The position numbers and the translations under genes are program-made. 64,000 nt of DNA from Psychrobacter raelei (GTDB lineage Bacteria; Pseudomonadota; Gammaproteobacteria; Pseudomonadales; Moraxellaceae), in contig NZ_CP093310.2 of NCBI RefSeq assembly GCF_022631235.3, positions 1,488,001-1,552,000 on the forward strand. Direction: 5' to 3'. Position 1 is the first letter of the stretch. Every line of letters begins with the position of its first letter. Of this stretch, positions 28,215 to 40,100 are shown one piece after another. The notes beneath the pieces were generated by a model that did not search any database, was not told the origin of the DNA, and saw only the letters and a list, made by a program, of their open reading frames with translations.

Positions 28215-28238
28215 AAAAATGCCGGCCTAAGCCAGCAC
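28215..28238 (-). terminator. Terminator behind cstA
   Basis: On the minus strand the 8-bp stem GTGCTGGC/GCCGGCAT (with wobble pairs) and 4-base loop are followed by TTTTTATT. It lies between cstA and the cory-CC-star gene, so the latter probably has its own promoter or depends on readthrough. Confidence 0.7.
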
Positions 28239-28268
28239 TTTTATGTTTTTATACTTATACCATTCTTA

Positions 28269-29936
28269 TTAAGCTTTGTTCTGTTTCCACTCGCGGCGTA
28301 AAACTGAGAAGCTCTCAAAGGTGACCATAATTGTTGCAATTAAAATGATGATATCCATCACGATTAACAGCCAGTTACCATCTGTATAGAAAGTTTTTAG
28401 CTGTAAAATAAGCGCAAATACGGCCATAATTAGCAAGAAAGACAGCGGCGCTAAAGTATACCAAACCGTCTTACCTTTACGTAACAAGATAACCGTGACA
28501 ATCATTAGAGTTAAGGCGGCCATCAACTGGTTAGTGGTACCAAATAGAGGCCAAATGATCATACCACCTGAGCCATCGATACCACCAGCACCAAAGGCGA
28601 TTAACAAACAGGTACCTACTGCAAGCAAAGTCGCTACCACGCCTTTTTTCAATGCTGGCAAGTTATACACCTCACCGAACTCTTGGAAAATATAGCGCTG
28701 TAGGCGCACACCAGTGTCCATAGTGGTACCGGCGAATAGTGCAGCCATAACGGTCAAGATGGTCTGCGATAATACAATCTCAATGCCCATACCATTATTT
28801 AAAATAGTCGCACCACCATCGATAAAGGCACCGATAGAGCCGTCACCAAATTTTTGGTAGATGCCTTCCCATTCCGCTAGGCTTGCAAAACCGGCTGTTG
28901 TCGCTAAGATAGCCCCTAATGCCAGCAAACCTTCACCGACTGCACCGAAGTAGCCCACGAAGCGGGTGTCTTCTTCTTTATCGATCTGCTTAGAGGTGGT
29001 ACCGGTTGAAACTAGACCATGGAAACCAGAGATTGCACCACAAGCCACCGTCACGAATAATAGTGGCATAATAGAGGGCGTGCTAACTGGCAAGTTATGG
29101 TTAATGGCAGGTGCGACAATATCTGGTGTGGCAATCAAAATAGCACCAAATAATAAAATTAGACCCACAAATAGCTGTAGACCATTGATGTAATCGCGTG
29201 GCTGCAATAGCATCCAAACTGGCAATAAAGAGGCCACAGCGGCATAGAAGAATAAGAATAAAATCCAAACCGCATTGTCAGGTAGACCAAACATAGTCTC
29301 AGGCAATACTACAGGTACCAAGGTTCCAATATAAATGAGGCCATATAACGCAATAACACCCAAGGTTGAGACGATCACCAAATTCATTTTAAAGCGGTAG
29401 ATACACTGGCCAATAATAAAGGCCACTACCAAGGCGCCCCATACTGGGATAACCGCTGTGGGCGTTTTGATCATCATATTGGCGATAACCACACCAAATA
29501 CGGCGTTTACCATCAATAACAATAAGAAAATCACAACCATCATCAAGGTGCGCACACGGCCACCCATAACCGATCCAGCAATAGAGCCAATGGACTGGCC
29601 TTTGTTACGCATACTGGCCCAAACCGCCGACATATCATGAATACCGGCCATAAAGATAGTACCAAATACTACCCATAATACAGCTGGCACCCAGCCCCAA
29701 ATCACAGCAATAGCTGGACCAATAATAGGTGCGGCCCCTGCAACTGATGTAAAGTGGTGTCCCCATAGCACATACTTGTTGGTCGGCACATAATCGATGC
29801 CATCTTTCATAGTATGGGCAGGCGTGGGGATTGAGTTATCTAGACCTAAAATGTGTTTTGCAAAGAATTTAGAATAAAATAAATAGCCACCAAGCATGGC
29901 TAAGACACCAAACAGTAAAACCACTGCACTGTTCAT
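28269..29936 (-). CDS. cstA: CstA-family carbon starvation protein / peptide or pyruvate carrier
   Basis: A 555-residue inner membrane protein with about sixteen hydrophobic segments. The N-terminal half matches the CstA domain (YVLWGHHFTSVAGAAPIIGP, at about 55-75, and GIHDMSAVWASMRNKGQSIG, at about 98-117). E. coli CstA and BtsT are about 700 residues; this is a shorter form common outside enterics. CstA proteins take up pyruvate or peptides under carbon limitation. AAGGAG precedes the ATG. The 430-base region upstream has room for starvation control, but I could not identify a CRP site with confidence. Confidence 0.9.
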   Translation of the reverse strand: MNSAVVLLFGVLAMLGGYLFYSKFFAKHILGLDNSIPTPAHTMKDGIDYVPTNKYVLWGHHFTSVAGAAPIIGPAIAVIWGWVPAVLWVVFGTIFMAGIHDMSAVWASMRNKGQSIGSIAGSVMGGRVRTLMMVVIFLLLLMVNAVFGVVIANMMIKTPTAVIPVWGALVVAFIIGQCIYRFKMNLVIVSTLGVIALYGLIYIGTLVPVVLPETMFGLPDNAVWILFLFFYAAVASLLPVWMLLQPRDYINGLQLFVGLILLFGAILIATPDIVAPAINHNLPVSTPSIMPLLFVTVACGAISGFHGLVSTGTTSKQIDKEEDTRFVGYFGAVGEGLLALGAILATTAGFASLAEWEGIYQKFGDGSIGAFIDGGATILNNGMGIEIVLSQTILTVMAALFAGTTMDTGVRLQRYIFQEFGEVYNLPALKKGVVATLLAVGTCLLIAFGAGGIDGSGGMIIWPLFGTTNQLMAALTLMIVTVILLRKGKTVWYTLAPLSFLLIMAVFALILQLKTFYTDGNWLLIVMDIIILIATIMVTFESFSVLRREWKQNKA

Positions 29937-30367
29937 TTATCACTCCTTGAAAAGCCGAACGTTAGGATAGCCACTTAACAAGCACCATAACTTGTGGCAC
30001 TTGGATTAGCTTACTTTTAACAGGCTAATAAAATAAAGGAAATTACTTTTTAAGAAGGCTGAATTCAATCTTATACTTTAAAGATTTGCAACAGCTTTCT
30101 TACTCAATTATTACGCTAAGGATTTATTATACCGAATAAAAGGCTCGGTAAGACAGCTGACAATGGGTTTTATTCGCAATTGCCGCTCTAAATGATAGGC
30201 ACATTAAAGGTGTGTTAATTATTAATTAATAGCGATTTGTGACCCTATAGTTTTGAAACACTTTAGGTGATTGGGAATTAATTGAGTTATATTAGAACTA
30301 CTTATGACGATTATTAAGCGTATTGACGATCGTCATTTATTACCTATAGGTTATAAAAGGACTTAAA
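29937..30367. promoter_or_regulatory. Intergenic region with TGACGATCGTCA palindrome
   Basis: This divergent gap of about 430 bases lies between cstA and the unknown 221-residue gene. It is AT-rich and has no supported gene. It contains the perfect palindrome TGACGATCGTCA at 30324-30335, a matching half site ATGACGAT at 30304-30311, and a second palindrome ACCTATAGGT at 30342-30351, all just before the rightward start at 30368. Confidence 0.45.
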
Positions 30368-31033
30368 ATGACCCATTATTTCGGATTTGAACCCACCAAT
30401 AAATTATCAAATATGATCGAAGAGGCAGAATTAAAAATCTCTTCCAATAGTGATGAGGCTTATTATCCGCTTCGTAACAGCATCTCACATCAAATTGGTC
30501 TTGAGATTATTGATAACTTGCTGGTTAATTTAATTAGCGTGATTCCTGATGAAGAACGCAAAGCGAAAATGAAAGGCATCGTCAATAAGATTGAGAGCGC
30601 AACTGATACCATGCTCAACATCTTATTGGGTAAAGACAGCAATAAAGAGGTGCTACCAAACTTTGATTATCTAAAGAACGAAACTTATTTTGAAGACCCC
30701 AATGGTATCATGCGTGTCGGCTTTAAACTTGATGAGGCGACAGCAAAAACCATCAACGAAGGTTTTGATTCAGTTACCGAAACGTCAGTAGATAAAGAAA
30801 AGCTGCAAGCAGCCCTCATGGCAATGAACCACGCCGTGGTAGACCATTTTATTACTCGCTTCTCTGAGACTTTACCACTTGGTATGTTCAAGCGTAAGTC
30901 TATCCCAGTTGCCAAGGCAGGCATTAATAAGGCACTAGAGGTGGCTATTAATAAGCTGTTTCCGCAATTACCCTTAGAGTCTTTAAATCGTTTGGTGGCG
31001 TTTTATAGACCTTTTATCATTGAAAAGCAGTAA
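30368..31033 (+). CDS. Uncharacterised soluble protein
   Basis: A 221-residue protein with no signal peptide or membrane segment, mostly helical by composition. Motif-like stretches are YYPLRNSISHQIGLEIIDNL and, in the middle, DPNGIMRVGFKLDEATAKTI. The C-terminal part is basic (GMFKRKSIPVAKAGINKALE). I do not recognise the family. AAAAGGA is at 6 bases before the ATG, so expression is likely. It precedes hpt by 90 bases in the same direction, but a link is not obvious. Confidence 0.7.
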   Translation: MTHYFGFEPTNKLSNMIEEAELKISSNSDEAYYPLRNSISHQIGLEIIDNLLVNLISVIPDEERKAKMKGIVNKIESATDTMLNILLGKDSNKEVLPNFDYLKNETYFEDPNGIMRVGFKLDEATAKTINEGFDSVTETSVDKEKLQAALMAMNHAVVDHFITRFSETLPLGMFKRKSIPVAKAGINKALEVAINKLFPQLPLESLNRLVAFYRPFIIEKQ

Positions 31034-31123
31034 ATATTGATGGATAGCGTTAACAGGGTTGGCTCAAATTGGCTAATCCTGTTAAAATAGATCCTTTCAA
31101 CAAAATAACTGCGTGTCCTTACT

Positions 31124-31690
31124 ATGAGCCAAATCAGCAATCAAGAAATCGAGAAAACACTACGCAATTCAGAATGCTTAATCAGTAGCATTGAAGTGGC
31201 TGCTGCTTATGAGCGCCTGGCTGCTCAATTAAACCTACATTATGCAGGCCTGAACCCAATTGTTATGGTCGTTATGAATGGTGGCTTGATTCCAGCCGGT
31301 CAACTTCTGACCCACCTAACCTTCTACCATCGTATGCATTACATCCACGCAACTCGCTATCGTGACAACCAAGGTACCAATGAATTAATGTGGGCTTTTA
31401 AGCCAGACGTTAACATTGAAGGCGAGCATGTGCTTTTAATTGATGATATTTTTGATGAAGGCATCACGTTAAAGGCTATCGTACAAGAGCTGAAAAAAGA
31501 AAACCCAGCGTCAGTAGATTGCTGTGTGCTACTAAATAAGAAGCATGATCGCAAAGTAGAAGGCTTCAACGTAGATTTCATTGGTTTGGATGTTGACGAC
31601 CGCTATGTTTGCGGCTGTGGTATGGATTTTCATGGTTATTTACGTCATCTTCCTGGCATCTATGCCATCAAAGAAGACAAACTGCCTTAA
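31124..31690 (+). CDS. hpt: Hypoxanthine-guanine phosphoribosyltransferase
   Basis: A 188-residue type I phosphoribosyltransferase that salvages hypoxanthine and guanine to IMP and GMP using PRPP. The PRPP-binding loop is LLIDDIFDEGITLKA at about 104-118, and VMNGGLIPAGQLLTHL (about 47-62) is the flexible-loop region. Length fits Hpt proteins of this family. The C-terminal VDDRYVCGCGMDFHGYLRHL forms the base-binding part. The ribosome site is weak. A strong terminator follows. Confidence 0.88.
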   Translation: MSQISNQEIEKTLRNSECLISSIEVAAAYERLAAQLNLHYAGLNPIVMVVMNGGLIPAGQLLTHLTFYHRMHYIHATRYRDNQGTNELMWAFKPDVNIEGEHVLLIDDIFDEGITLKAIVQELKKENPASVDCCVLLNKKHDRKVEGFNVDFIGLDVDDRYVCGCGMDFHGYLRHLPGIYAIKEDKLP

Positions 31691-31726
31691 TTGAAACACC
31701 CTATCAATTAACCAGTCTTTTAACTC

Positions 31727-31751
31727 AAAAGCACCTATTAGGTGCTTTTTT
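31727..31751. terminator. Bidirectional terminator between hpt and recD
   Basis: AAAAGCACC pairs with GGTGCTTTT around TATTA, with T-runs on both strands. It serves the convergent hpt and recD genes. Confidence 0.9.
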
Positions 31752-31778
31752 GTGCCGAAAACTTAGTCGCTTTAATAT

Positions 31779-34154
31779 TTAATCAACAGCCGCCTTTTGC
31801 TCAAATTGTAAAGCAAGACCTGTATAGTGCTGCGTCGGCGTCTGCACCGCTTTTTGTAACGCACGTTTGGTACTAAAAATACTTACCTTTTTCTTAGCGC
31901 GGGTCACTGCAGTATAAATCAGCTCTTTGCTAAGCAGTCGGCTGTTGCTATTATCAAAGGTAACTGCAACATGATCAAATTCAGAGCCTTGCGACTTGTG
32001 AATAGTCATGGCATACGCGGTAGCAATCAGCTCATCATTAAGCAAATTGACCGCAATACCTTGGGTCTTATTCTCAAAAAATACCTCTAAACGGCCACCC
32101 TCACCTTTTTGCTGTGTCTGCAAACAAATACCAATATCTCCGTTAAATAGACCCAGCTCATAATTATTCTGTAACACCATAACCGGTCTACCATGAAACC
32201 AAGGACTTTTACCCAAAGGCAGCTTAAGCTGCGTCATATGCCAGCGGGTCAGATAGTCATTGATATTATGATCTCCCCATTCCCCATTGTGTCCGGCAGT
32301 TAAGATACGAAATCGGTTAAACTCACTCATAAGCTCAGAAATAGTAAGGCTTACTGCTTCTGGCACGGATTTTGCTATGGGATGCTTTATTAGTTGACGG
32401 ATTTTATTTAAATATGGAAGGTAGTTTTGGGACAGCTTTGAAATGATTTTTTTATTGCTTAGGCTATTTATTAATTGATGATTAAAAACAGCCGCCTCTA
32501 CATCGTCAGTCTCCCTATCAATAGCATCACTGCCCAGTTGAATGTTAACGCTTTGGAACTGTAACGCCTCGTCATGGGTTAATAGCTGCCACACCTGCTG
32601 CATGTCCGTTGGTGTTGTATTAATCTGCGTGGCCAATTTACCAATACCCGAGTCAGCATGGAAGCGGCGGCTCTCTGTCAACTGTGCATGAATGGGCTGC
32701 AATACATCAATACGGCATAAGTCGGCGAGCACTGCCCCAGCATCCACTGCGGCCAGCTGATTGGCATCCCCTAATAAGATTAGCCTTGCCCCTGGCTTAA
32801 TGGCGCTCACTAAGTAATTGGCCAACTCTACGCCGAGCATTGAGGCTTCATCGACAATAATGATGTCCTCCCCCAAAGGATTACCTGCATGATAGCGTGG
32901 TCTGCCATCTCTACCGATCCCCAGCAGACGGTGAATGGTCTTTGCTTCTTGCAGCTGCACCTCTACTTGAGCGTTGTCTAAAGCCGCTTGCAGTGATTCT
33001 TGCATACGCTGTGCCGCTTTACCCGTTGGTGCCGACAGAGCAAGCCCTGCGCTGTCTGTGCTAAATCTAATCGTAGCGCCCTCCCCTAATGCTTGCTGTG
33101 CATCGCTATTTGCTTGAGCCTGCTGTAAGGCAATCACAAGCTGTGCCACGGTATAGGTTTTTCCCGTACCAGGCCCGCCCGTGATGATGCTAAAAGCGTT
33201 CTCATTAGCGACTTTAACTGCTTGTACCTGCTGAGCATTGAGATTGTCAGGAATATGGATATCTAAGGGTTTTATTGGCTGGTTTAAGATATTTTGTATG
33301 GTTTTAGCGAGGTTAAACTCAGCTTGCCAAGTACGATGCAGCCAGAAAGTTATTTTTTTGTCTGTATTTAAGTGCTTGTCTAAATGATTGTTTAAATGAT
33401 TGTTGTGCGGCTGATTACTTTGGTAAATGATGGGTGTTTGTTTTGAAGTTGAGATATTTTTGCTTAGGCTATTTTCTTTGGCTAGCAGTGCCGATGACAT
33501 CTGGGTAAATAAAGGGTGCTGATCTACATGTTGCATAAATTTGCTTAGGCTATTTAGCAACCCTTTTTCACTCAACTCATCTGCCTTATTATCATTTTGC
33601 ATTAACTCGTATAGCTGCTGAACCAACTTAAAACGCTCAACCAGCTGAGCTTTGCTGCTATTAGGAAGGCTTAACTGTAACCACAGCTCATTACCACAGG
33701 TCATCAAAATATTAAGTAGGTTAAAGATAGGATCACTGTCCTCAGAGTGCGCAAGCTCGCCTTGAGTATCCTCTTGCGACTGTGCGATAGCAGCCAAAGC
33801 CGCATCACTGTCAATCAGATCAAACAAAGGCCCTGCCAAACTTTGTAGAATATCGCGCTGCCACGCATAAAGCTTAGCTACCTTGCCCGCTACCCTGCCC
33901 TGTAATGCCAGCTCAGTACTATTTTGGCGCAGAGTTAATACAGTATGCCCCTCCTCCAACTGCTTAGCCAACACCATAAACAGCGATTTGAACAAATAAC
34001 GGTCAGTCTCTATAAAATTTGTTGACGTGTTGGTGTCACTTGGCTGTACATATGCCGCATACGTCTGAGCTCGGCGCTGTAAAATATAGTCACTAATGGT
34101 ATCAGCCCAGCTCTCTTCAACGCGCATAGTTGCCGTATTGTTATTGGATTTCAT
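31779..34154 (-). CDS. recD: Exodeoxyribonuclease V alpha subunit (RecD)
   Basis: A 791-residue SF1B (5'-3') helicase subunit of RecBCD, which unwinds and degrades broken DNA ends and loads RecA. The P-loop is GGPGTGKTYT near 328-337, Walker B is IIVDEASMLG near 436, and the C-terminal motif VI region is AYAMTIHKSQGSEFDHVAVT. E. coli RecD is about 610 residues; the extra length sits in polar, low-complexity linkers rich in Asn, His and Lys (about 226-270 and 540-580). Three copies of the 15-bp word AAATAGCCTAAGCAA fall in these linkers, each encoding NSLS. It is the last gene of the leftward recC-recB-recD set, 84 bases after recB. Confidence 0.93.
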   Translation of the reverse strand: MKSNNNTATMRVEESWADTISDYILQRRAQTYAAYVQPSDTNTSTNFIETDRYLFKSLFMVLAKQLEEGHTVLTLRQNSTELALQGRVAGKVAKLYAWQRDILQSLAGPLFDLIDSDAALAAIAQSQEDTQGELAHSEDSDPIFNLLNILMTCGNELWLQLSLPNSSKAQLVERFKLVQQLYELMQNDNKADELSEKGLLNSLSKFMQHVDQHPLFTQMSSALLAKENSLSKNISTSKQTPIIYQSNQPHNNHLNNHLDKHLNTDKKITFWLHRTWQAEFNLAKTIQNILNQPIKPLDIHIPDNLNAQQVQAVKVANENAFSIITGGPGTGKTYTVAQLVIALQQAQANSDAQQALGEGATIRFSTDSAGLALSAPTGKAAQRMQESLQAALDNAQVEVQLQEAKTIHRLLGIGRDGRPRYHAGNPLGEDIIIVDEASMLGVELANYLVSAIKPGARLILLGDANQLAAVDAGAVLADLCRIDVLQPIHAQLTESRRFHADSGIGKLATQINTTPTDMQQVWQLLTHDEALQFQSVNIQLGSDAIDRETDDVEAAVFNHQLINSLSNKKIISKLSQNYLPYLNKIRQLIKHPIAKSVPEAVSLTISELMSEFNRFRILTAGHNGEWGDHNINDYLTRWHMTQLKLPLGKSPWFHGRPVMVLQNNYELGLFNGDIGICLQTQQKGEGGRLEVFFENKTQGIAVNLLNDELIATAYAMTIHKSQGSEFDHVAVTFDNSNSRLLSKELIYTAVTRAKKKVSIFSTKRALQKAVQTPTQHYTGLALQFEQKAAVD

Positions 34155-37100
34155 TAAGTTATCAGACCTATTATTGGATGAAAGGTTTAAGGGTAATGGC
34201 TCAAAGGCTAAAAATGGATAATTAACTGTCAGCGATGCTACTGAGGCTTACCAAATAGCTTATCTAACGCTTTTACAAACTCAATGGGAATATCCCAAGC
34301 AACCAGTCCATAACGTGGGGGGTAGTCCTCAGCGCGCTCTGTCATTGCTGGCGCATAAGTCCCCCGCAAAAATACATATTCAACAGGGCCCAAATACTTA
34401 GCCTCATTACCTGTATAATCGGCGATACGCATCGATAAAAAGCGATGCAGCGCCACTTGATAAATCGCGGCTTGTAGCCAATAGCCTGCTTTACTCATCG
34501 CTAATTTTAGGGTGGTTTCATCGTAATTGCTTAGGCTATTTCCTAAAAAGTTACTTTTATAATCAACCACATAAAATTTGCCTGCATGCTCATAAACCAA
34601 GTCAATCTCACCGCGCAGATAACGATATAACTGGCTGCTACTTTGAGCTGTTAAGCGGATGTGTTTGTCAGGCTCATGGGGCAAATAACGCTCAAATAAG
34701 GTGTTAATTTGCTGCGCCTTAAAGGTTTCAGATAATCCCATATTAAAGCCCATCTCTGCAAAGCGCTGCTTGGGTGAGATGTCCACCAACCTCTGACCTG
34801 AAGCCAATAATGGCGTGTGCAAAACCTCATTAATCCAGCTCATTAATGCCTGATGCTGAAGCCCCCGCTCATCGATATGATAAGTCTTGTTATTCGCCCC
34901 TTGTCTGCTGGCTTCTAAAATGCGCTTTTGATGCGCCACACTGGCGTAGGCCAGGGGTAGCTGATAGCCACTGACCGCTCTGTCTATCACCGCAGGCCAT
35001 TGCTCAGGATTGGTAAAATGTATCTTCTCAAAGATTTCATGCAAAAACGTACCCGCATTAGCACCTTTAACAAAGCTAAAGCGAATGTCATCTACAGCTT
35101 TAATGGCTAGTCCGTGCTCCTGTATCTGGGCATTTAAAGCGCCATCTGCCTCGCTAATATCAATATATGTGGCATCATCGATACGCTCATCGACCACAGC
35201 CATCGCTTGTGTGGATTCATCCAATTGACGGGCAAGCGCGGTGAAGCTGGTCTTGGCCCAGCCATAAAAGTAATTGTCTCGCATCACATCAGAAAATTTA
35301 TCGTATTTGATCGGCTCTAAACGCGGCTGAGTAAGGGTAGCCTGAGTACTGTCCGTTAAGTGATGAGTTTTGGCCTTAGTATCATTGTCTTGATAAAACT
35401 CATGCACTTTTTGTCCGCGTACCATGCCTATTGATCCTTTGAGTCTATCAGGTAGCTCAAACTTCGGCTCTGATGAATCAAACCAATAAAACACCGGCTT
35501 TAGATCAAACCCAGTCTTATCTTTTGGGTCTCGCAGCACCACATAAAGCAGCTCACTGGCACGGGTAAAGGCCACATACCCGAGGCGACGAAACTCCTCA
35601 AAATCTTCTTGGGTCTCGATATCTGTATAATAGCCTGGTGTGGTCGCTGAGTCTTTTACCGCTGAAAAACGGCGCTGATTACCAGAAGAGCCCTGTACCC
35701 TCTGTACCAATGCATTAGGCGCTTGCTGAGCATTATACAAATACAACCCATAGTCTTCTTTATTGCCCGACTTGCGGCTGGCACCGCCCATGCCGAGCAC
35801 ATAGACAATTGGGAACTCAAGCCCTTTAGATTTGTGAATGGTCATTAGCTGTACGCCAGATTCTGTCGGCAGTGGGTACTGCTTGGCCCAGTCACTGTTG
35901 GGTGCAGCGTCTATGTTTTGTCTAAACCACGCCAGCAGCTCATGTTCACCCATACCCATACCATACTGTGCCAAGATATCCATCACATGGCGCAAATCCA
36001 TGATATGTCGATCGCCTTCAGGATGAGCCGCTAAAGCTTGCCAAACACCTTGCGGCTGAACACTGCTTTTATCTAGCAAATAGTGCATCGCTGATAAGAT
36101 GCCGAAATTCTGCCAACGCTGAGCCGCTTCTTTAAGATAGCTGATGACATCTTGATAGCTTTTTTTGCCAGTATCCCCTTGGATACTACCGTTAGTGGCA
36201 CTATTGGTATGAGCAGCTACTTTTACGGCTGCCTCATCGCTTTGAGCGACACCTGATTCATGGTCGGTCATCATCGCTTTGACCTCTTTGATGCTCAGCC
36301 CATACAGATGGCTGGTCAGTACGCGATTAATCATGTCGTGACGGTATGGATAGAGCATGGCGCTCAGTAAAGCAGCCACGTCTTCAGCCATGATGGTCTC
36401 AAAGATACTCACGTCACTGGTGGTCAAAGTCGCTACATTTAACTTAACCAGCTCATCCTCTACCCGCTTTAAGTCTTTTTTGGCACGTGCCAGCACCCCA
36501 ATGTCACTAGGCTGAATAGGTTTACCTTTTAAGGTCTGTCCGCTGTTTAATAAAGCGGCAATATGGCGTGCTGTCACTTCATGCTCATCGTATTCAAGCT
36601 CTTTGTCATAAGGCAGATGCAAGACGCTGACAGGCTTAGCAGATAGCACGTCAGTAACTAAATCAACTTCTGTTGTTGCAGCGCTGCTTGATGTAGCGGC
36701 TTGATGATTCTCTAAGTCATTAAACCAGGACAACTGCTTCTCAAGCTTGGCTGCAGTAATGTGCTGATAATAAATGTGACTGCCGAGCTCAGCAAATTTG
36801 TTCTCGCTTGTCGTGGGCGTCGGCATACCAAACCAGCAGTTTAAGGCGTCAATGACCCCTTTGTTAGAACGGCGGTTGATATCTAGTGTCCATAGACTAC
36901 TTTTATCAAACTGGGCTTTCATATAATTATAGTTGGCAACATCGCCACCGCGGAAGCCATAAATGGCTTGCTTTGGGTCGCCAACCAACAACAAAAACTC
37001 TTGATTAGACTTGGTATTAGTTGACTGCTTATCCTCATCGCCTGTCTGACTGCCTGAGTGCTGACGTTTATTGTTCGGCAGATAAATACTTTCAATCATA

Positions 37101-40100
37101 ATGGCTTGCTCGCCATTGATGTCTTGCGATTCATCAATAAGCGCAACCGGATAATGGTGGCGGATATAACGTGCCAGCTTCTCTCCCTGACGGCCAGTCA
37201 ATGCCTGATTCAGACGTACCATTTGCAGGCTAAACGTCGTCTCGCCACGCTCTTCTAAAATGACCGGTAATCTGTCACGGACAGCCAGTACAATATGACG
37301 ATTAAGCGTGGCCAACAATAGCAAAATATGCTGATTTAAACGATCCATCTTATCCATAATGGACATTAACTGGCAGATGGTTTCTAGCTCGAACAAGGCT
37401 TGATGCTGTTTTTCTTTATTCTTATTAAAGTTCTTTATTTTTCCGTCATCATTGGGGAACTGAGCATCTCTTAATGACCCCAATAGTTTTTTAGCATCTT
37501 CATTTAGGTAACTCTCAAAGCTCACGCCTTTGTCAGCGATTACCTCATGAATCTCAGTAATAAATTCAAACCGAGTCTGTAGACTAGATCGACCATTAAA
37601 TCCTTGTGACTTTCGATAATCAGGATTTAAGTACGGCTCAATATCTGTCAAATCAAGCTTAGCAAAACCCTCTAGCAACTGCTCCAAATCAGCGAAGTCA
37701 AAAGCCTCATTTAGCGCCACCTCATCAATAGGTGCAGAAATAAAGTTAAGCGAGCGGCTCACATAGGACTTATGATCACTAACATCGGTCAGCTTGCCTT
37801 GCTGCTCCATGAGTGCATATAGCTTAGGCTGCTCGTAATACAAACGGCTTTGAAACTGTCGCAGCTCATCATGAATAATACTGTCGGTCACCTGCTCAAT
37901 CTGACTGTCTTCAATAATGGCCATACCTTGCTGATGACCTGTCTCACTGCTATATTCTGCCAGCCATTTTTGTGCCAGACTATCAAGCGTGCCCACAAAC
38001 AGTTTATCAAGTGTGGTTAATACCAGTGCGGTGCGGCGAATGGCATCTGTCATCGGATAACTGTGTATATGATCCAGCAAGTAACCCACCAAGTGCAGGT
38101 TAATCGGGTCTTGCATGATGTCATCTAAACGGGCATTTTTTGCCTGCTCTACCAACCACTTGGCACGAATCTTCTTGGCAGTGGCTTTGTGCGCTGCTTC
38201 TCGCTGTTTGTCATGCGCTAAGTCTTGGTTAAGCTCATCGTCAGCAAGACTAGCATTAGCCGCTTTGTCTGCCTGTTTATCTGCCTGTCGTTGATCCCTA
38301 CTGGCCTCAGGGGTGACCTGCAGGATATCTGGATATAAGTGCTCTTTATTGGCCAAATCTGCACTTAGGTTATTGACCCATTGCAGCAGTTGATAAAAAT
38401 CCACCAAGCGATCATGAATACGCTGACGCATCTCAGCCGCTGCCGCTCGGGTAAAAGTGGTCGCTATAATTTGCTCAGGCGCACGCCGCGCCTCGATAAG
38501 TAGCCGCAGTACAATACCAGTTAAGGTCCAAGTCTTACCTGTGCCCGCTGACGCCTCGATAAGATGTCGACCGCTTAACGCCACATCAACAGCCGGTATC
38601 ACCTCCTTGTTATGCTCCTGATGCGACTCATTGGGCACATCGCTGTCAGCATGCGCATACGAGGCTAAATCATCTGCTAGCCCTTGTGCTTGGGTATCTA
38701 AGGTCGTGTTATCAGTGATGTCTGTCATAGGTAGATATACTTTTTTAATTATTGTCTATAGGATCAATATCGTAGCTTAATTACTCAATGTGCCGGTCTA
38801 ACTGGCTGATCTTATCCCTCTAGCCCATTAAGCGTGTCAAACATAGGCGAATACAAAGGCTGTGCCAAAGCCATCAAAGCAGTGGCTAGTGCGCTAAAGG
38901 CATCTTGATCGCGCAGAATATATTGCCAAATAGCATGCTGCGAGCAAGTGTCATAGACCGCATCTGACGTGTAGTTAGGGAACAGCCACTCTGAGAAATC
39001 ACCTCGTTTTGGCCAATATTCAGCGCCCTCATCTTCTTGCGCTTTTAGGCAGTTGTCCAAGTAGCCAAGCGCATACTCTGGTAATAAGGTGAGCGGTATT
39101 TGACCAGATAGATTGGCAAAAATGGCCCACTTAACCAGCTCAATGACAGCATCCTCATAAACGATGGGGCCAAGCTTAAATGCTGTGGCTTTCTCAAGCT
39201 TTTTGGCCTTAGTGCCTGACTTATTAAAGCGCCAAATGCTCATACCATCATTTAATGCCGCCTGCTCAGCTGTGGTGCGTCTGGCAACCTGCCAATACAA
39301 GTGCGATAACCAAAACTTAAGCAGATGTCTGGGACTGGCAGAATTGGGCAGGATATTAAACCAGTGCTTAGGCGACTGCTCGGCATAAGAGATGCCTGCT
39401 TGTAGCTGCGCGCCTTTGTCATTAACCTGTATGGGTACCACACCTTTGATCTTAATTGTTTGGGGTAAAAGGGCTAGTAAAGATGCGCTCTGTTTTTGTG
39501 GCAACACACGTGCCAAATCTACTTGTACAGGATGCTCGATAGTGGGGCTGATAATCGGCAAGCCCACATCCGCCTCGTGAACTTCAATGCCGTTAGCGAG
39601 CAACTGCTCTTGAAAAGCTTGGCATTGCTGCTGCAGCTTTTGTTGTTGATTGGGTAAAGTGGTATGGCGTGCTACCCCAGCTGGCATGATTTTTTGATAC
39701 ATTAAAATTGGTGTGGCTTGAGCCGCTGATGTCTCTATACTTTGGGCGTTGTCTGAACCCATCGCTGGCGAAGCATTTGCCAATTGATGAATCAAATAAT
39801 CTTTGATCTGGTAGGTGCTGAGGCTATTCAAAAACAGCGGCTCTTGATGTGCCATCGCCTCCTCACCTTGAACCACATGCACCTCTTGTGCCCGTAAAAA
39901 GGCCTTGGCAGGATGGCGTACTTGATAGGCAAGCGCCCCTTCAACATCAATCTCACCAATATCAAACAGCCGTTGGGCCAAGGCTTTATTCTGCTCATTA
40001 CTATTTAAATCAGCATCAACTGACAACAGATCAGTTAAGGCAGGCAAATTTTGATTGTCGATATCCCCCAATTGTCCCAAGCCAGATCCCAATAACTGAG

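Noticed and set aside
37820..37840. GCTTAGGCTGCT in recB as a repeat copy
   Set aside because: Matches only nine bases from the start and is in another reading context (PKLY), so probably chance.
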